A DNA stretch of 64,000 nt from assembly GCA_954871525.1 (NCBI GenBank), contig OX940868.1, forward strand, positions 16,158,556 to 16,222,555, read 5' to 3'. Shown here in pieces: positions 36,573 to 47,274 of this stretch. Positions within the stretch are counted from its first letter, which is position 1. Each line of letters opens with the position of its first letter. Position numbers and translations under genes: made by a program. This stretch comes from Parietaria judaica (lineage: Eukaryota > Streptophyta > Magnoliopsida > Rosales > Urticaceae). A model generated the notes under the pieces. The model ran no database searches. It was not told the origin of the DNA and saw nothing but the letters and a program-made list of their open reading frames with translations.

Positions 36573-36603
36573 AGTCAACGCGCGTTGACTTAGTCAAAGT
36601 CAA
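36573..36603 (-). promoter_or_regulatory. W-box palindrome cluster upstream of the small-protein gene
   Basis: AGTCAACGCGCGTTGACT (36573-36590) is an exact 18-bp palindrome with two inverted TTGAC cores. TAGTCAAAGTCAA follows immediately, adding two more cores. TTGAC is the WRKY-binding W-box core, and clustered W-boxes are typical of pathogen- or wound-responsive promoters. It lies about 225-255 bp before the ATG at 36349. Confidence 0.5.
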
Positions 36604-37079
36604 AGGTAAGTTGGGTCGGAAGGTAAGTCAAACATTCCGTTGCGTTGCGCTTTCTCCCAACAATACCATATTAATTAAAGGGTTCTTAAGGGTAATAGCC
36701 AATCTTGAAAGTGGGTTTAGCAAAATAGCCAAACTTTGGTTAATTTTGTAAACTAGCCAATTAACCATTTAAGTGAATTTCTAATTACATTATTACCCTT
36801 AATAATTAAAAACGAAATTAAAAATAAATACAAATTAACCACGTAATTTGTGGGTTATTAATCTGAAAAAATCAATGACATTAATTATGAATAATTATAT
36901 TAATTAAAAATTTATTTATTTTCATTAATTAAAAATATTGCTATTAATTGAAATAGCTATAAATATGGTAACAACCAAAACCAAACATTTTTTTTATATA
37001 ATTCGAATTTTAAATTAAAAAAAATTATATAATTTTCGGATTTATTTTTTTCAAAAAATATAAACAAATTAAAGACGCG

Positions 37080-37280
37080 AATTAACGTAAATCAACAACG
37101 AATCATAATAAATTAACATCAAATTAACGTAAATTAACAACGAATTTACAATGAATTAACAACGAATTTACATTAATTTACGTAAATTAACAACTAATTT
37201 ACAATGAATTAACAACAAATTTACGTTAATTCGTAAATTAACAACGAATTAACGTAAATTAACAACGAATCAACGTAATC
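37080..37280. repeat. Degenerate ACGTAAATTAACAACGAAT array inside the Pack-MULE
   Basis: About ten imperfect repeats of AATTAACGTAAATTAACAA and ACGAATTTACAATG, directly 3' (minus strand) of the captured coding sequence. It abuts the GC-rich fragment abruptly at about 37285. Confidence 0.8.
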
Positions 37281-37299
37281 TCATCGTCGTTGGAGGCGC

Positions 37300-37571
37300 C
37301 GGAGCCGGCGGTGCTGCTCCCCCTCGGAGACGGGGATCCCAACAGCCTAAAAAAAAGGTCTTGCCCTCGGCGCTCCCTTCCTTATCCTCGCCAGAATCGT
37401 CGTTGTCGTCGGCCAAGTCTTCGAAGAACCCGACGAGCTCGTTGTCGGGCTGCAGCGCAGCGTTGGGGGAGGATCTGGGTGGGGCTTGGGCGGCGTCTCG
37501 CAGACGCAGTCGTCGTCACGGTGGAAGAAATGGACGGAGGTGATCTCGGTGTCGGCGAAGCTCACCCGGCG
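37300..37571 (-). pseudogene. Captured fragment resembling plant KNL1/Spc7 kinetochore protein N terminus
   Basis: Minus strand from 37571: RRVSFADTEITSVHFF, then HRDDD and ETPP. After a frame change near 37460 comes QPDNELVGFFEDLADD followed by an acidic stretch. R-(R/K)-VSFADTEITSVH-F looks to me like the phosphatase-binding N terminus of plant KNL1 homologues; this identification is from memory. The piece is joined directly to the PRA1-like exon with no intron, is frameshifted, and stops at the AT-rich array, so it is a dead captured fragment. Confidence 0.45.
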
Positions 37572-37807
37572 AACCGCTTGCCATTGATGTGCTTCCACCG
37601 CACGCGATCCATGGCCACGGCGTAGCTCTCGGGGCGAGAGAAGGAGGACAGGTTCAGGACCTCCCGCCATGGCCGCTGCGTGGCGATCGCCGCCTCCGTG
37701 GTGCGCCGAGCGCGCGCGACGAAGGAGAGATCCTCCTCCATCATCGACGGCGACGCCGGGCTCTTCCCCGCCGGTTGGGTTCCGTAGCCCCCTAGTCGCG
37801 TCGCCAT
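37562..37807 (-). pseudogene. Captured first exon of a PRA1-family (prenylated Rab acceptor) gene
   Basis: ATG at 37807 opens MATRLGGYGTQPAGKSP, then SFVARARRTTEAAIAT, QRPWREVLNLSSFSRPESY and AVAMDRVRW. RPWRE-L-LSSFSRP is the conserved N-terminal signature of plant PRA1 proteins, small endomembrane proteins acting in vesicle transport. The four membrane segments that should follow (after RW(N)...YFRVNY) are absent; the frame switches to HINGKRFAG and stops. Its own 5' leader (37808-37920, with AAACCCTAAA and a GA microsatellite) was carried along. Only the cytosolic N terminus is present. Confidence 0.7.
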
Positions 37808-38269
37808 TGTTGGAATCGTGAGGGGAAGATCAAGAATCGAAACCCTAAATTCTGGTTGAGATTCGATCGAGGGATTCTTGAGAGAGAGAGAGAGAGAGAA
37901 AGAGGTTTTGAAAATCTTGAAGCTGTATCATTTGACAAAGCACGTTGATTTACTATCCTAAATAATAGGGAAGATTTGGTTCATTTAAACGTGTAATTAA
38001 GGGAGCTGATTTGTTTTTTTTTTTTTTTTTTTTAAATCAATATGTAATCAGTTACCATGATTTGTGGGATAATGATAATTACCAATTTAATTAATTACGA
38101 AAATAAAAAACGAAATTGATTAATTAAAAGGGTATTTTAGTATTAAAAATTGAATTAAATATGACACCTCATGGTTAATTGGCTAGTTTACAAAATTAAC
38201 CAAAGTTTGGCTATTTTGCAAAATCAAAGTTTCAATTTGGCTATTTGGTGCAATTTCTCTTAATTAAAT

Positions 38270-38676
38270 GACCCACGAAGCATAGAGCTGGTCACGTCGC
38301 CTTTCAGGTAATAAAATTTTAGGTTTTTTTCTTTTTTTCTTTTTTTCGGTCACTTAATATTTGCAAAGTGATATCAACGAAAGGAATTGTTTTGGAGAGC
38401 TAGCTAGGGTGCTATTTGTGTTTAGTGCTTCACACTTTTAGTTATTATTATAATTATTATTATTATTATTATTATTTAATTGAGACTAATCTTTTCTCCT
38501 TGTTAGGGTTAGCGGTTCCACAATCAGAAGCAAAAATGGCAGAGTTGATCTCTCATTTACCGAAAGATATTGCCGCGGAAACTATGTCGCGGGTTTTTCC
38601 AGATACCCTAGTCGAAGTTTGGCCAAAAGGCAAGATGTTGGCCACTTTTGCCGCAATTTACCCTAAAACTTATTAA
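38270..38676 (+). pseudogene. F-box copy 3, 5' stub
   Basis: Leader, intron (acceptor CTCCTTGTTAG before GGTTAGCGG) and ATG at 38536 match copies 1 and 2. The frame reads MAELISHLPKDIAAETMSR, VFPDTLVE and then unrelated VWPKGKML... with stop at 38674-38676. Homology ends within the F-box, 31 codons after it began. The leader begins right after the Pack-MULE TSD (38268), so the MULE inserted next to or into this copy's upstream region. Confidence 0.8.
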
Positions 38677-38699
38677 ACTTTTATGCAATAGACTTTTTG

Positions 38700-40395
38700 T
38701 AAAAAAAAATCGATTCAACAATCGCTGTTTTTTAAATTAGTCTTCCTGCATTCAAGGATGAGAGCAATATGTAATTTTAAATTAGTCTTGCAATGAGGCT
38801 GCAACATAATTTTAAAAGATTGTAAGATATTATTTAAATCCTAATGTTTCAGATTGCACATAAATAATTGATTTTCTCGAATGCCTTGGCTTGGGAACAT
38901 TCAATTCATTGAAAGCTAATTTAATTAGATAAAATTAGAAGTTGAATCGATTATAATACACGAATGAGCTTATTATAGTTCCTTAAAAATATGTAATTTC
39001 TTATTGCTTACAATTGTCTGTATGGATAAGCAGTCGGGTCCATCTCCTTGTAAAGAATAACTTCAAACACACCATAACAACTGATTTGAAATTTGACAAT
39101 GGTTAGTTAATCAATTAAAATCTAAAGTAATAAATAAAAATGAACAAAATTTATGAAACCATTGAATTATATCTCTATGTAACCATCTGAAAAATTTAAT
39201 CGATGTCAAATTATACGATCTTCTCAAAGCTCGCGATAGGAAAATTCACTCAACCAAAGACAACATTACATTCTATATATAAAAGAAATGGTTTGTCTTT
39301 CTGCATAAAACGCACCTATCATTCTCGCGCAGAAGCCGAGCTGTAAACGGAGAAGAGAACTCTATCCAACGACCAACACATTCTTTACGAAGAATATAAA
39401 AAAATATGTCTCAAAACTAAAAAATCGCCGTAGAAGGTAGGTTTCAATCGGAGAAGAAAATCACCGTTCAAATTAATCCCAACACAAATTCTATATAATG
39501 AACAAAGAATATATGTATGTAAAATAAAATAAAAAAAGTTATCATGGATTATCTCCGGAGAAGGCAGATTGCAATCGAACCGGAGTATTGCCGAGTAAAT
39601 TAATCCAATACAAATTACATACTAAAGAACAAAGAATATGTGAATTAACATAAAAAAAAGAAAATCCTGAGATTCTCGCCACATAATGCGGGTTGCAGCC
39701 AGATCAGAAAATTGCTGGTTTACGAAGAGCAGAGAATCTATGAATTGAAACTTAGAGAACTCACCTCAGATTCACAAATGGTTTGCTCCAACACAGTGGA
39801 GTTGGCGGAATACAAAATTAATCAAATTCCCAAAAACTCGACCAAATTTAGCCAACACTAAGAATCGTCAAGAGGATTTACCTGAGGTTGTATACTGGCA
39901 ACGGAGCCCAGACTCCGAAATAGAGATCCGCTTATCTTCATCCTGAGGAAAAGAACTGAAAAATCAGCAAATGCATAAATAGTGCCTCAAAATAAACTAT
40001 GTTTCATCTCACCGCGGCATGCCGGAAAGTCGCGGTAAACTATCAATCGAAGAGCCTTGTCCGAAGAACGCTTCACAGATATTTGCCAGAACGTTATTTG
40101 AATGAGCGAAGCGCTTTGATCATTCCACCGTCACAACAACTTATATTTGATAAAAGTGCGTGTAGACAGACGCTTCCAAAATTGGACAAACTCGAAGCAA
40201 TCCAGGCGAAGAAACCGCCACTTTGCTTTGGATCGTTATACGCTGGAGTTTCTGAAGAAAAAAAAAACCATCAATCACTAATCTCAATTGAAAGATTTAA
40301 TTGAAAAATTCAGACGGAGTGAAAGGCCTGTCGATGGAGATAATTGCAGCTTCGGTCTTTTCTCTATCGGCAAAGTATAGCATCTAAAGAAGAAT
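38700..40395. other. Intergenic or Helitron interior, no gene identified
   Basis: AT-rich to 39270. At 39273 the sequence TCTATATATAAAAG resembles a plus-strand Helitron 5' start but is preceded by T, not A. 39300-40390 has moderate GC with exon-like patches (for example 39990-40300) that I could not identify. Confidence 0.35.
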
Positions 40396-40417
40396 CACAC
40401 TGGACTAAATGATGGCA

Positions 40418-40552
40418 TCAGAGAACCTTTTCGATTATGAGACTCGGCGAATGGCATGTTCGTCGCAGAACAGCTGCGGCGGCGGCGAGGCCTCCACTCC
40501 GGAGCTCGGCGGCGACGGAGAAGCGTCGAAGGAAGGAGCGAGAGAGGGACAT
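40418..40552 (-). pseudogene. Captured first exon encoding a mitochondrial-presequence-like peptide
   Basis: Minus strand ATG at 40552 opens MSLSRSFLRRFSVAAELRSG, followed by an Ala run, LRRTCHSPSLIIEKVL and a stop at 40418-40420 (44 aa). It is rich in Arg, Ser, Ala and Leu with no acidic residue until position 15, as in mitochondrial targeting peptides. The frame ends soon after, as expected for a first exon cut from its gene. It lies just inside the minus-strand Helitron 5' end (40891), in the same orientation. The parent gene is unknown. Confidence 0.45.
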
Positions 40553-41579
40553 TGTTGCCGAGGAGAAAAGGAGAGGATTTGGGGAGGAAGCTGCGTGAGT
40601 GTTTGTTGTTAACCTCTAAGAACACTGAGGAAGTTGAAAAAGTAGTAATACTAAGAATTAAGAAAGAGTGGCAACGTAGGAGTTTGGAATGTGAAGCGAA
40701 AAGATGATCGAATTAATAGAGACCACTCATTTTCATTTACTACATTTATGTAAGAGCACTCCATCTTTAATTTTTAATAAATTTTTTTATAAAATGTTCA
40801 AAAATTTAGAATCGAAGGATTCACGAGTCCTGAGTTTTTTAGCCTATCAATTAACTGTAGGTAGATTTTCCTTTTATATATATAATATATACTAGTGGAT
40901 CGGCACCGCGCTTCGCGCGGTGGCGATAAAATATTATTTTTAATATTATATATAAAAAAAAAGCTCAACAAACGTTCACTTCGATTTTACGGCAGAATTG
41001 AGAAAAATGGGTAAATAACACAATCCAAATTATACAAAGAGATGGTGATAAATGATGTAAATGGAAGCGGAGAAGTTGTATTTGGGTTGGAGGAGGCCAG
41101 GCCGGGTCGGTCGACGATCTTCACCGAAGAGCAAACTAAGACAGGACGGGAATGAGAATCGAATGTGTTTGTATAAACAACGTGAGAGCGGGAAAATATC
41201 ACATAGCATAACAAAGGAAAGATGAGCTATTGAGATAAGAGTAATTAAATAGGCTTCTAAAAGTAATTATGTAAGCTTTTTCAACCATGTTCATGGAATG
41301 CTAATCTAAGTCAATGCCATCATCATAACTTGCAAAAAATTAATCATATCGTTGAAGAAGTAAATCTACTCACTGAAGAACCATAAAATAAATATGTAAA
41401 TAGCAATTTTAATGGTACACGTATAACAACATACTATAAAAACTATAGTACACATATAGTAACACCCTATAACCTGTAAAATTTAATAGCTTAAGAATAA
41501 ACTGTAAAAAACTAATGGAAGAATGTTTGATAACAGTTTGAAATTTGAGATACACTAGCATAGTAATGGGAGCAAACTG

Positions 41580-41880
41580 AGACATAAATACATGTAGATG
41601 GCGACCAAAAAGATACCGATGCGAGACCAAGACGGCAACCCAAAAGAAGGAGAGGCAATACGGTGGCGCAAAATACGACGGAGAGGCGAGATGACGACCC
41701 GATAGACTGCAATTCAATGCTCCGATGGACTGCAATTCAATGCTCCTTGTGTGAATTTGCTACCGTTGCGAGACCGAGACTGCAACGCAGAAGAAGAGGA
41801 GGCAGTACTGTGACACAAAAGACGATGGAGAGGCGAGACGGCGACCCGAGAGAGACTGCTATGCTCCATGTAAATTCGCT
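41580..41880. repeat. Tandem duplication of GC-rich passenger sequence
   Basis: Two units share GCGAGACC(A/G)AGAC, CGATGGAGAGGCGAGA-like blocks and ATGCTCC, with period about 150 bp. A shorter internal repeat (GACTGCAATTCAATGCTCC twice) lies at 41705-41743. Confidence 0.65.
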
Positions 41881-42517
41881 CGTGGCGGCGCGGTACTCAG
41901 CCTTCGTAATACTCCATGGAACGGGCGAGCAAGTCGGACGTGAAACAAAGTGGCAGAGTTTAAAGGTAGATGGGGACCTTTCGGTTGCTTTGCTTTTGTG
42001 AGCAATTAGTGCTCTGTTATTTCAAAATACTTATGTTTGCAACAAAACTTACGGGTCTCCTATTGCAAAAGAAAAAAGGTCGAAATATACATTCAATTCA
42101 TAATTAATTGAAGGGCTGAAATAAATGTAACATATTTTCTTAATAACCGAACATAATAACTCGGAATATGAGTGCAAGTTCAAGTTTGATGAATAAAAAA
42201 AAATCCAAAAATCATAAAAATAGGATTGTGAATTTTTTATAAAGCTTGCAAATATATTAGTAAATTATAATTTTTTAGTAATAATATCTTGAAGGCTCAA
42301 GGTTTTCATAAGAATTCAAGTGTAATAATACATATTATTTTTATTATAAAAAATTATAAATTCTTGAAATCTACTAAATGTACCATGCCATGTCATTACT
42401 TTATTTTTTTAATTCTAAATTCTAAGAAAATTGCATTTGAAGATCTCTTTATAGAGGAATTGCTTAGAAGAATAGGGTGATCGTGTTTTCAGTCTCAAAG
42501 ACAATTTGTACTTTTAC

Positions 42518-43411
42518 CTGTTGGACTATCGGATTTGTCGATTTGTCGACGTTGTGAATTCCTGAGTCATCCCTTGCCATGCAACTTTACCATCATAGAG
42601 AAACATTAACCTAAAAAAAAGCAAAATAGTTATCTTTTAGCTACTGTAAAACTAAATGTTAACTTAGTAATTGAGCAACGAAGTGAAATAACCTGTCAAC
42701 AGCTCTTGTAATGGTACTATGTTGGTGTGTTACAACCACATATTACGCGATTTTCCCGGGCTCTCCAACTGCATCTTTTCCTTTCAAATGTACGGACCGG
42801 TTCAGAGCTTCGACAACGGTGGATGCAATAGGATCAAGCCCAGTTGTCGATTCATCATATAATAGAGTCTATTTCCGAATAAGTATTCAGAAATTTAAAG
42901 CCAGATTATTAGTTGCAAATGATTTTGCAATAATATTCAAAACTGTCCAAAAAATAGCATAAATGACATAGAAAAATTTCACTTAAAAACGACATACAAA
43001 CGACGTAATTAAATGAATAAATACTTGAGATCTGTAAAAAGCAATGCAGATAAAATTGGTCCTAGCCCGCTGCTAGATCGGTACGCTGCGGTTCTTTCTT
43101 TGTTAAGGGTTTAGGGTTATGTAAAAAGCAATTAGATAAAATTGCTCCTAGCCCGGTTCTAGATCGTTACGCTGCGGTTCTCTCTTTGTTAAGTAACCAT
43201 TGAAGGCATCGGAAACACATGATATGTCTTGTTGGGTCAAAATATAATAAATTTGCTTTCATAGGATGCTTATGAATCTACATTAAAACATCATAGATAA
43301 TACCTCTGGCTCTGTAGCATCTCTTGTAGTATCGCAAATTATTGACCGAGCCAAGGCAACGCGTTTCTTTATTCCACCAGACAACTCTGAAGGCATTCGA
43401 TCCTCAACATC
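42518..43411 (-). pseudogene. Captured multi-exon fragment of TGD3/ABCI13-like ABC transporter ATPase
   Basis: Three exons with splice borders in order on the minus strand. 43304-43411: DVEDRMPSELSGGIKKRVAL and ARSIICDTT, containing the ABC signature LSGG. 42693-42868: LYDESTTGLDPIASTVVEAL (Walker B D-E and D-loop), then an in-frame TAA after PGKIA and VVVTHQHSTITRAVDR (His switch). 42518-42610: FLYDGKVAWQGMTQEFTTST. TGD3 is the ATPase of the chloroplast inner-envelope TGD1-2-3 lipid importer. Damage: a 2-bp insertion at the start of the middle exon, the TAA, and an 8-bp duplication of CGACAAAT in the last exon. The Walker A exon is absent. Introns are retained, so capture was from DNA, not RNA. 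Confidence 0.85.
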
Positions 43412-44231
43412 CTGATGTATATATAATATCAGCAAATGGAAATTAAGGAAGATAAAAATCAACATTAAGCATGAAAATTGTAAAAGCCAACAATTGGATC
43501 CATGGAAAATGTCCCATGGCGCTCGCTATATCCCTGTCACAGCAAACATAAACAAATTCAATTCTTTGTTTTTGGTCCTTGAATTTTCATTTGTGGTATC
43601 TGCGAAGCAATTGAATGAAAAAAGAAAAAGAATGATAAAGGATACCCAAAATCTTGAGAGCGAGACACTATGCAAAATCAATGAGTCCGAGACTGAGTCA
43701 CCAAGCCATGGGGGTTTCGCTGGAGATGCTCGCTTGAAGAGAGAGACTGAGCCAAATGAATCAATCGGCAGCATCCCCGGAAAAAAAGCCTCTAAAAAAT
43801 CAATGAGTCGGAGACTCTCGCGTGAAGAGAGAGACTAAGTCACCAAGCCATGGAGGTTTCGCCGGAGATGCTCGCGTGAAGAGAGAGACTGAGCCGAAAG
43901 AATCAATCGGAGGCGTCGCCGGAAAAAATCCTCTGAAAAGAGAATCGGGAAAGACGTGGAAGGAGGCTCGGGAGAGAGCTTGTAGGTGGTGAATGAGATA
44001 TGGAAAGACATGAGAGTAATGAAATGAACATTGAAAGACAGGAGAGTTAATAAAATGCAAAAACTGAAAGACCCAAATTAAATACGAACGTGAGACCAGT
44101 TCATTCGCTAGTTCATGGTTGTTTCTTATTAAAAAAAATAGTGAAATTTTCGCTAAATAGGATTCTCTGTTTCTAAGCTTTTTAGATAGGTAATTAATTA
44201 TTTGTGGATTTTCCTTTTATATATATATAGA

Positions 44232-46806
44232 CTAGTGGACAACACCGCGCTTCGCACGGTGGCGAGAAAATGTCTCGTTTAAATTTTAATAAAATGGTGG
44301 ATAAATTAATTCTAAAGTGTATGTTAATCCAGGGGATCTCGTTTATATATCTAGGTAATGTCATTGCTAAATGTTTAAATATTAGTAGATATATTGTTAT
44401 TTTCTTAGAATTGAATGAATAATAAAAATATTATTTCCAAAACAATATCATAATAAAAGAGTTCGTCGAAATTTAATAATTTATGATTCCTCATTCTTTC
44501 ATGAACACGACACTAATTTTCAATAAAGAAAGTCTTACGGTCATATTATATCCATCATGTAAATAATAATAATAAAAAAATCATACAACATACATAAATG
44601 TCACACGCGATATGTGAATATACCACGTTATCCTTAATATTGTTGAACATTTTCTCTTATTCAGATTGACGAAAACGTGTATATTTATAAAAATTACATT
44701 AATCAAATATGTAGCAGTTGAGACAGACTTTATGAATGATTATAATTTAAAGTTTTAACTAACTCGAATATAATTTTAACTATAATTTATACAATGCAAA
44801 AACACTAACTCATAAAAAAATTAAGTGCTAATTAATTGAGTTTGTTACTAATTGTCTAAACAATAACTATTATGTTTAAACGATATAACACTTGATCTTG
44901 TCAACTTCAAGTTCACATAGACGTAAAAGAAAATATACAAACTTAGTAAAGCTTCACTTTTTTAACAATCTCAAAATAATTTTTTAACAATCTCAACTAT
45001 ATACATATCCATCCAGTATATTTATCCGGTAAGGATAATGTCGAGAAAATTGGCCGGTAAAAAATTTTCCAGTGCTTTTATGAAATTGTGTAGTAAAATT
45101 ACACAAATATGAATACAAATAGATATTAAATTTCTTTAAGTTATAGAGTTAATCGCACAAATTGCCCCTCTGATCCCTTTGTATAAAAAAAGGGACACAA
45201 ATGATTCCTTGTCATGATAGTGACCCAAATGGTCCTTGAAAAATATTTTGGCTTGTATCAAAAGGGGATATTTCTGTCATTAACTCTAAATTGTATGAAA
45301 ACATAGACATGCGTTGACTTATTCATAAATATATATAATCATACTACGCGGAAAAAGAAGTAATTAGGACTAATAATTTATTAAGATTTGATCTCTGTAT
45401 TTTCTCAGACATGAGAAAACATTTTAATCCTCAGAGTTCTGTCAAATAAACAAAAGAAGCAGATCAATAACTTTAGATAACACTTAACACTTGCAATATA
45501 ATATGTTTTTGTTATAAATCTTGGGAATCGTCAATGATCATAGAGGAGTAACTTGGTGACTATTAAGACCAAACATAAGTTAAATGTTAATCAATATAGA
45601 CAAAAATAACTGGAGCTAAAAAATTAATGAGGCCAAACTTCAGATAAATATTCTCAAGGCTTGTCGGAATCACTGGCCTTTCACGCATCGCCATTAAAAC
45701 TAGAGCTCAAGAAAAGATAGATTGTAAATTGACAAAAATAATAGGTGTGTATCTCCTGTTCTTGTTGTTCCTTAGCTTCGTACTCTTTGTTGTGGTATTC
45801 CGACATAGTTTCCTGAATCTAGTTATGCAAGCTCTAGCAAATCTAAGATATACAAAATCTCATTTATTGTTTACAATCTGCAAATAACAATCAAAACATT
45901 TGAACATATATCAAGTTCAATCTTGATATAAAACCAATAAAATCTAACTCAACTAATTAAAAAAAAAAAACCAAACAAATATGTGTGGAACTTCCAAACA
46001 AAAGTCAATCTAGAAAATCAAACTCAAATAATATAATCTAACTCAGAAGAACCAATAAAAGTAAATTCTAAAATGGAATCAAGTCCAATCTAACAACATA
46101 TTCAAAATTAAATCAAATCTCAAACCTCATTGCATCTTTTCACACATTTGCTAAATAGATCTTCCTAACTTTTGTGTATTTTGTTGTGGATTTGACTAAA
46201 TAATCACTAAACACATTTTAATATTTTGAACGTATCACCTTGATTTTGTTCTGAAATATCTCATCTTCGTCTAATTTCTTGGATACTTTATTGCATGACA
46301 TTCTTTGAGAGGTATCAAGGAAGACTCAAGAATGAAGGATATAAAATTGAAACTCAAGAACATAACGGTGAGTATCAAGACTGAAACAAAGATATACTAC
46401 AGATATAAAAATATAGATAAATATATATTACAAATATATAATCTATATGTCTGGGCATGTATATATACAAAGCTTTGTGATTACTAAGCTAAATTATGGA
46501 TGGAAATATTGTATCATTAATTTTTTTCTTTTAGTCTTTCATAGGCGGAACCACTCACAATAGTGGTGTGGTTCCAGCCACCCCAAATTTTTTTAGTTGA
46601 TCACTTTTTGCTCTAATTTTTCAAAAAGTTACAAATAAGCCGCTTCTGTTTATAATAAAAATTTAAATCAACCACCGCGAAGTCCAAATCCTAGTTCTGC
46701 TTATGTAGTGTTTGATTCCGTGGTTAATTCCAATCAACTCTAAAAAAAGAATCTATAAGCAAAGTTGCAAGTATAACTGTGGGTAGATTTTCCTTTTATA
46801 TATATA
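44232..46806 (-). mobile_element. Helitron, about 2.57 kb, minus strand
   Basis: 3' end: CTAG (44232-44235) and hairpin ACCGTGC-GAA-GCGCGGT (one mismatch, plus 44244-44260). 5' end: TATATATATAAAAGGAAAATCT at about 46785-46806, split as TA tract plus ATAAAAGGAAAATCT; its initial TC is absent because the next Helitron inserted in the TA tract. The interior is AT-rich with no gene seen. Confidence 0.72.
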
Positions 46807-46834
46807 CTAGTGGACGGCACCGCATTTGTGCGGT
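46807..46834 (-). mobile_element. Helitron 3' terminus (minus strand), body to the right
   Basis: CTAG (46807-46810) next to T, spacer TGGACGGC, hairpin arms ACCGCA/TGCGGT (46819-46834). It sits exactly in the 5' TA tract of the Helitron ending at 46806. No 5' end was found to the right, so its extent is unknown. Confidence 0.65.
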
Positions 46835-47274
46835 GGCGATACAATCGACATCAATAAGATGAAATTAAGTCATACAAGCTTCGAGGGGTGCAAGGGGGCT
46901 CAGTACCCAATTTTTTTTGCCAAAGGTTTTTCAAAACTGGAACTCGGAATCCAGAATCCAGATTTTTAAAAGTTGTTCCGGTCTAAATGGGATTCAAAAT
47001 CCGTATTTTTGGATTTTTTTAATCCCTACAAACTTCTAATAATCTTGATTAAAAAGTTAAGTTCATTGATTGAGAATTGAGGCCCATAATTGACTGTATT
47101 TTTTCTCTACAAATGGATGGCCATAGGCCTGGGCTAGTCAGCCAAGGTCTAAGGCCGGCCCTGCTAACATGGATATGGATGTCGGTGATATGATCGGCAT
47201 AATCTACTGTTGATATTTATTTTCTTTTTTCTCGATCAACTGATGTTGTCGTTCATTAAACGGGCGGCCAAAAG

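Larger units (their letters stand above)
36680..38259 (-). mobile_element. Gene-carrying Mutator-like element (Pack-MULE), 9-bp TSD TTAATTAAA
   Basis: Long terminal inverted repeats of about 100 bp share AATAGCCAA, CAAAATAGCCAAACTTTG and AAACTAGCCAATTAACC. The left outer end is GGGTTCTTAAGGGTAATAG; the right is GAGAAATTGCACCAAATAG on the minus strand. The flanking 9-bp direct repeat TTAATTAAA (36671-36679 and 38260-38268) is the Mutator TSD length, though its AT-richness lowers the weight. The interior has no transposase but holds GC-rich pieces of two host genes (37290-37807) and an AT-rich array (37080-37280). Confidence 0.8.
30496..40891 (-). mobile_element. Candidate large Helitron (3' end firm, span uncertain)
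   Basis: 3' end on the minus strand: hairpin ACCGCGC-GAA-GCGCGGT (plus 30508-30524) and CTAG (30496-30499) next to host T. The next compatible minus-strand 5' end to the right is at about 40866-40891 (TA tract then ATAAAAGGAAAATCTACC). That gives up to 10.4 kb, containing a MULE, an F-box stub, the small-protein gene and a presequence-like exon. These two ends may instead belong to different elements. I see no Rep/helicase motif. Confidence 0.35.
40892..44231 (-). mobile_element. Helitron, about 3.34 kb, minus strand, carrying TGD3-like exons
   Basis: 5' end: TC at 44231-44230 followed by TATATATATATAAAAGG and AAAATCC. 3' end: hairpin ACCGCGC-GAA-GCGCGGT (plus 40905-40921), spacer GCCGATCCA and CTAG (40892-40895). 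Both ends abut other Helitrons: the 3' CTAG of the next element touches its TC start, and its own CTAG sits in the TA tract of the element to the left. The interior carries exons of an ABC ATPase gene (42518-43411) and duplicated GC-rich patches (41580-41880, 43035-43195, 43650-43940). Confidence 0.82.

Noticed and set aside
39273..39310. Plus-strand Helitron 5' end at TCTATATATAAAAG
   Set aside because: The preceding base is T instead of A, and no matching plus-strand hairpin/CTAG end follows in the window.
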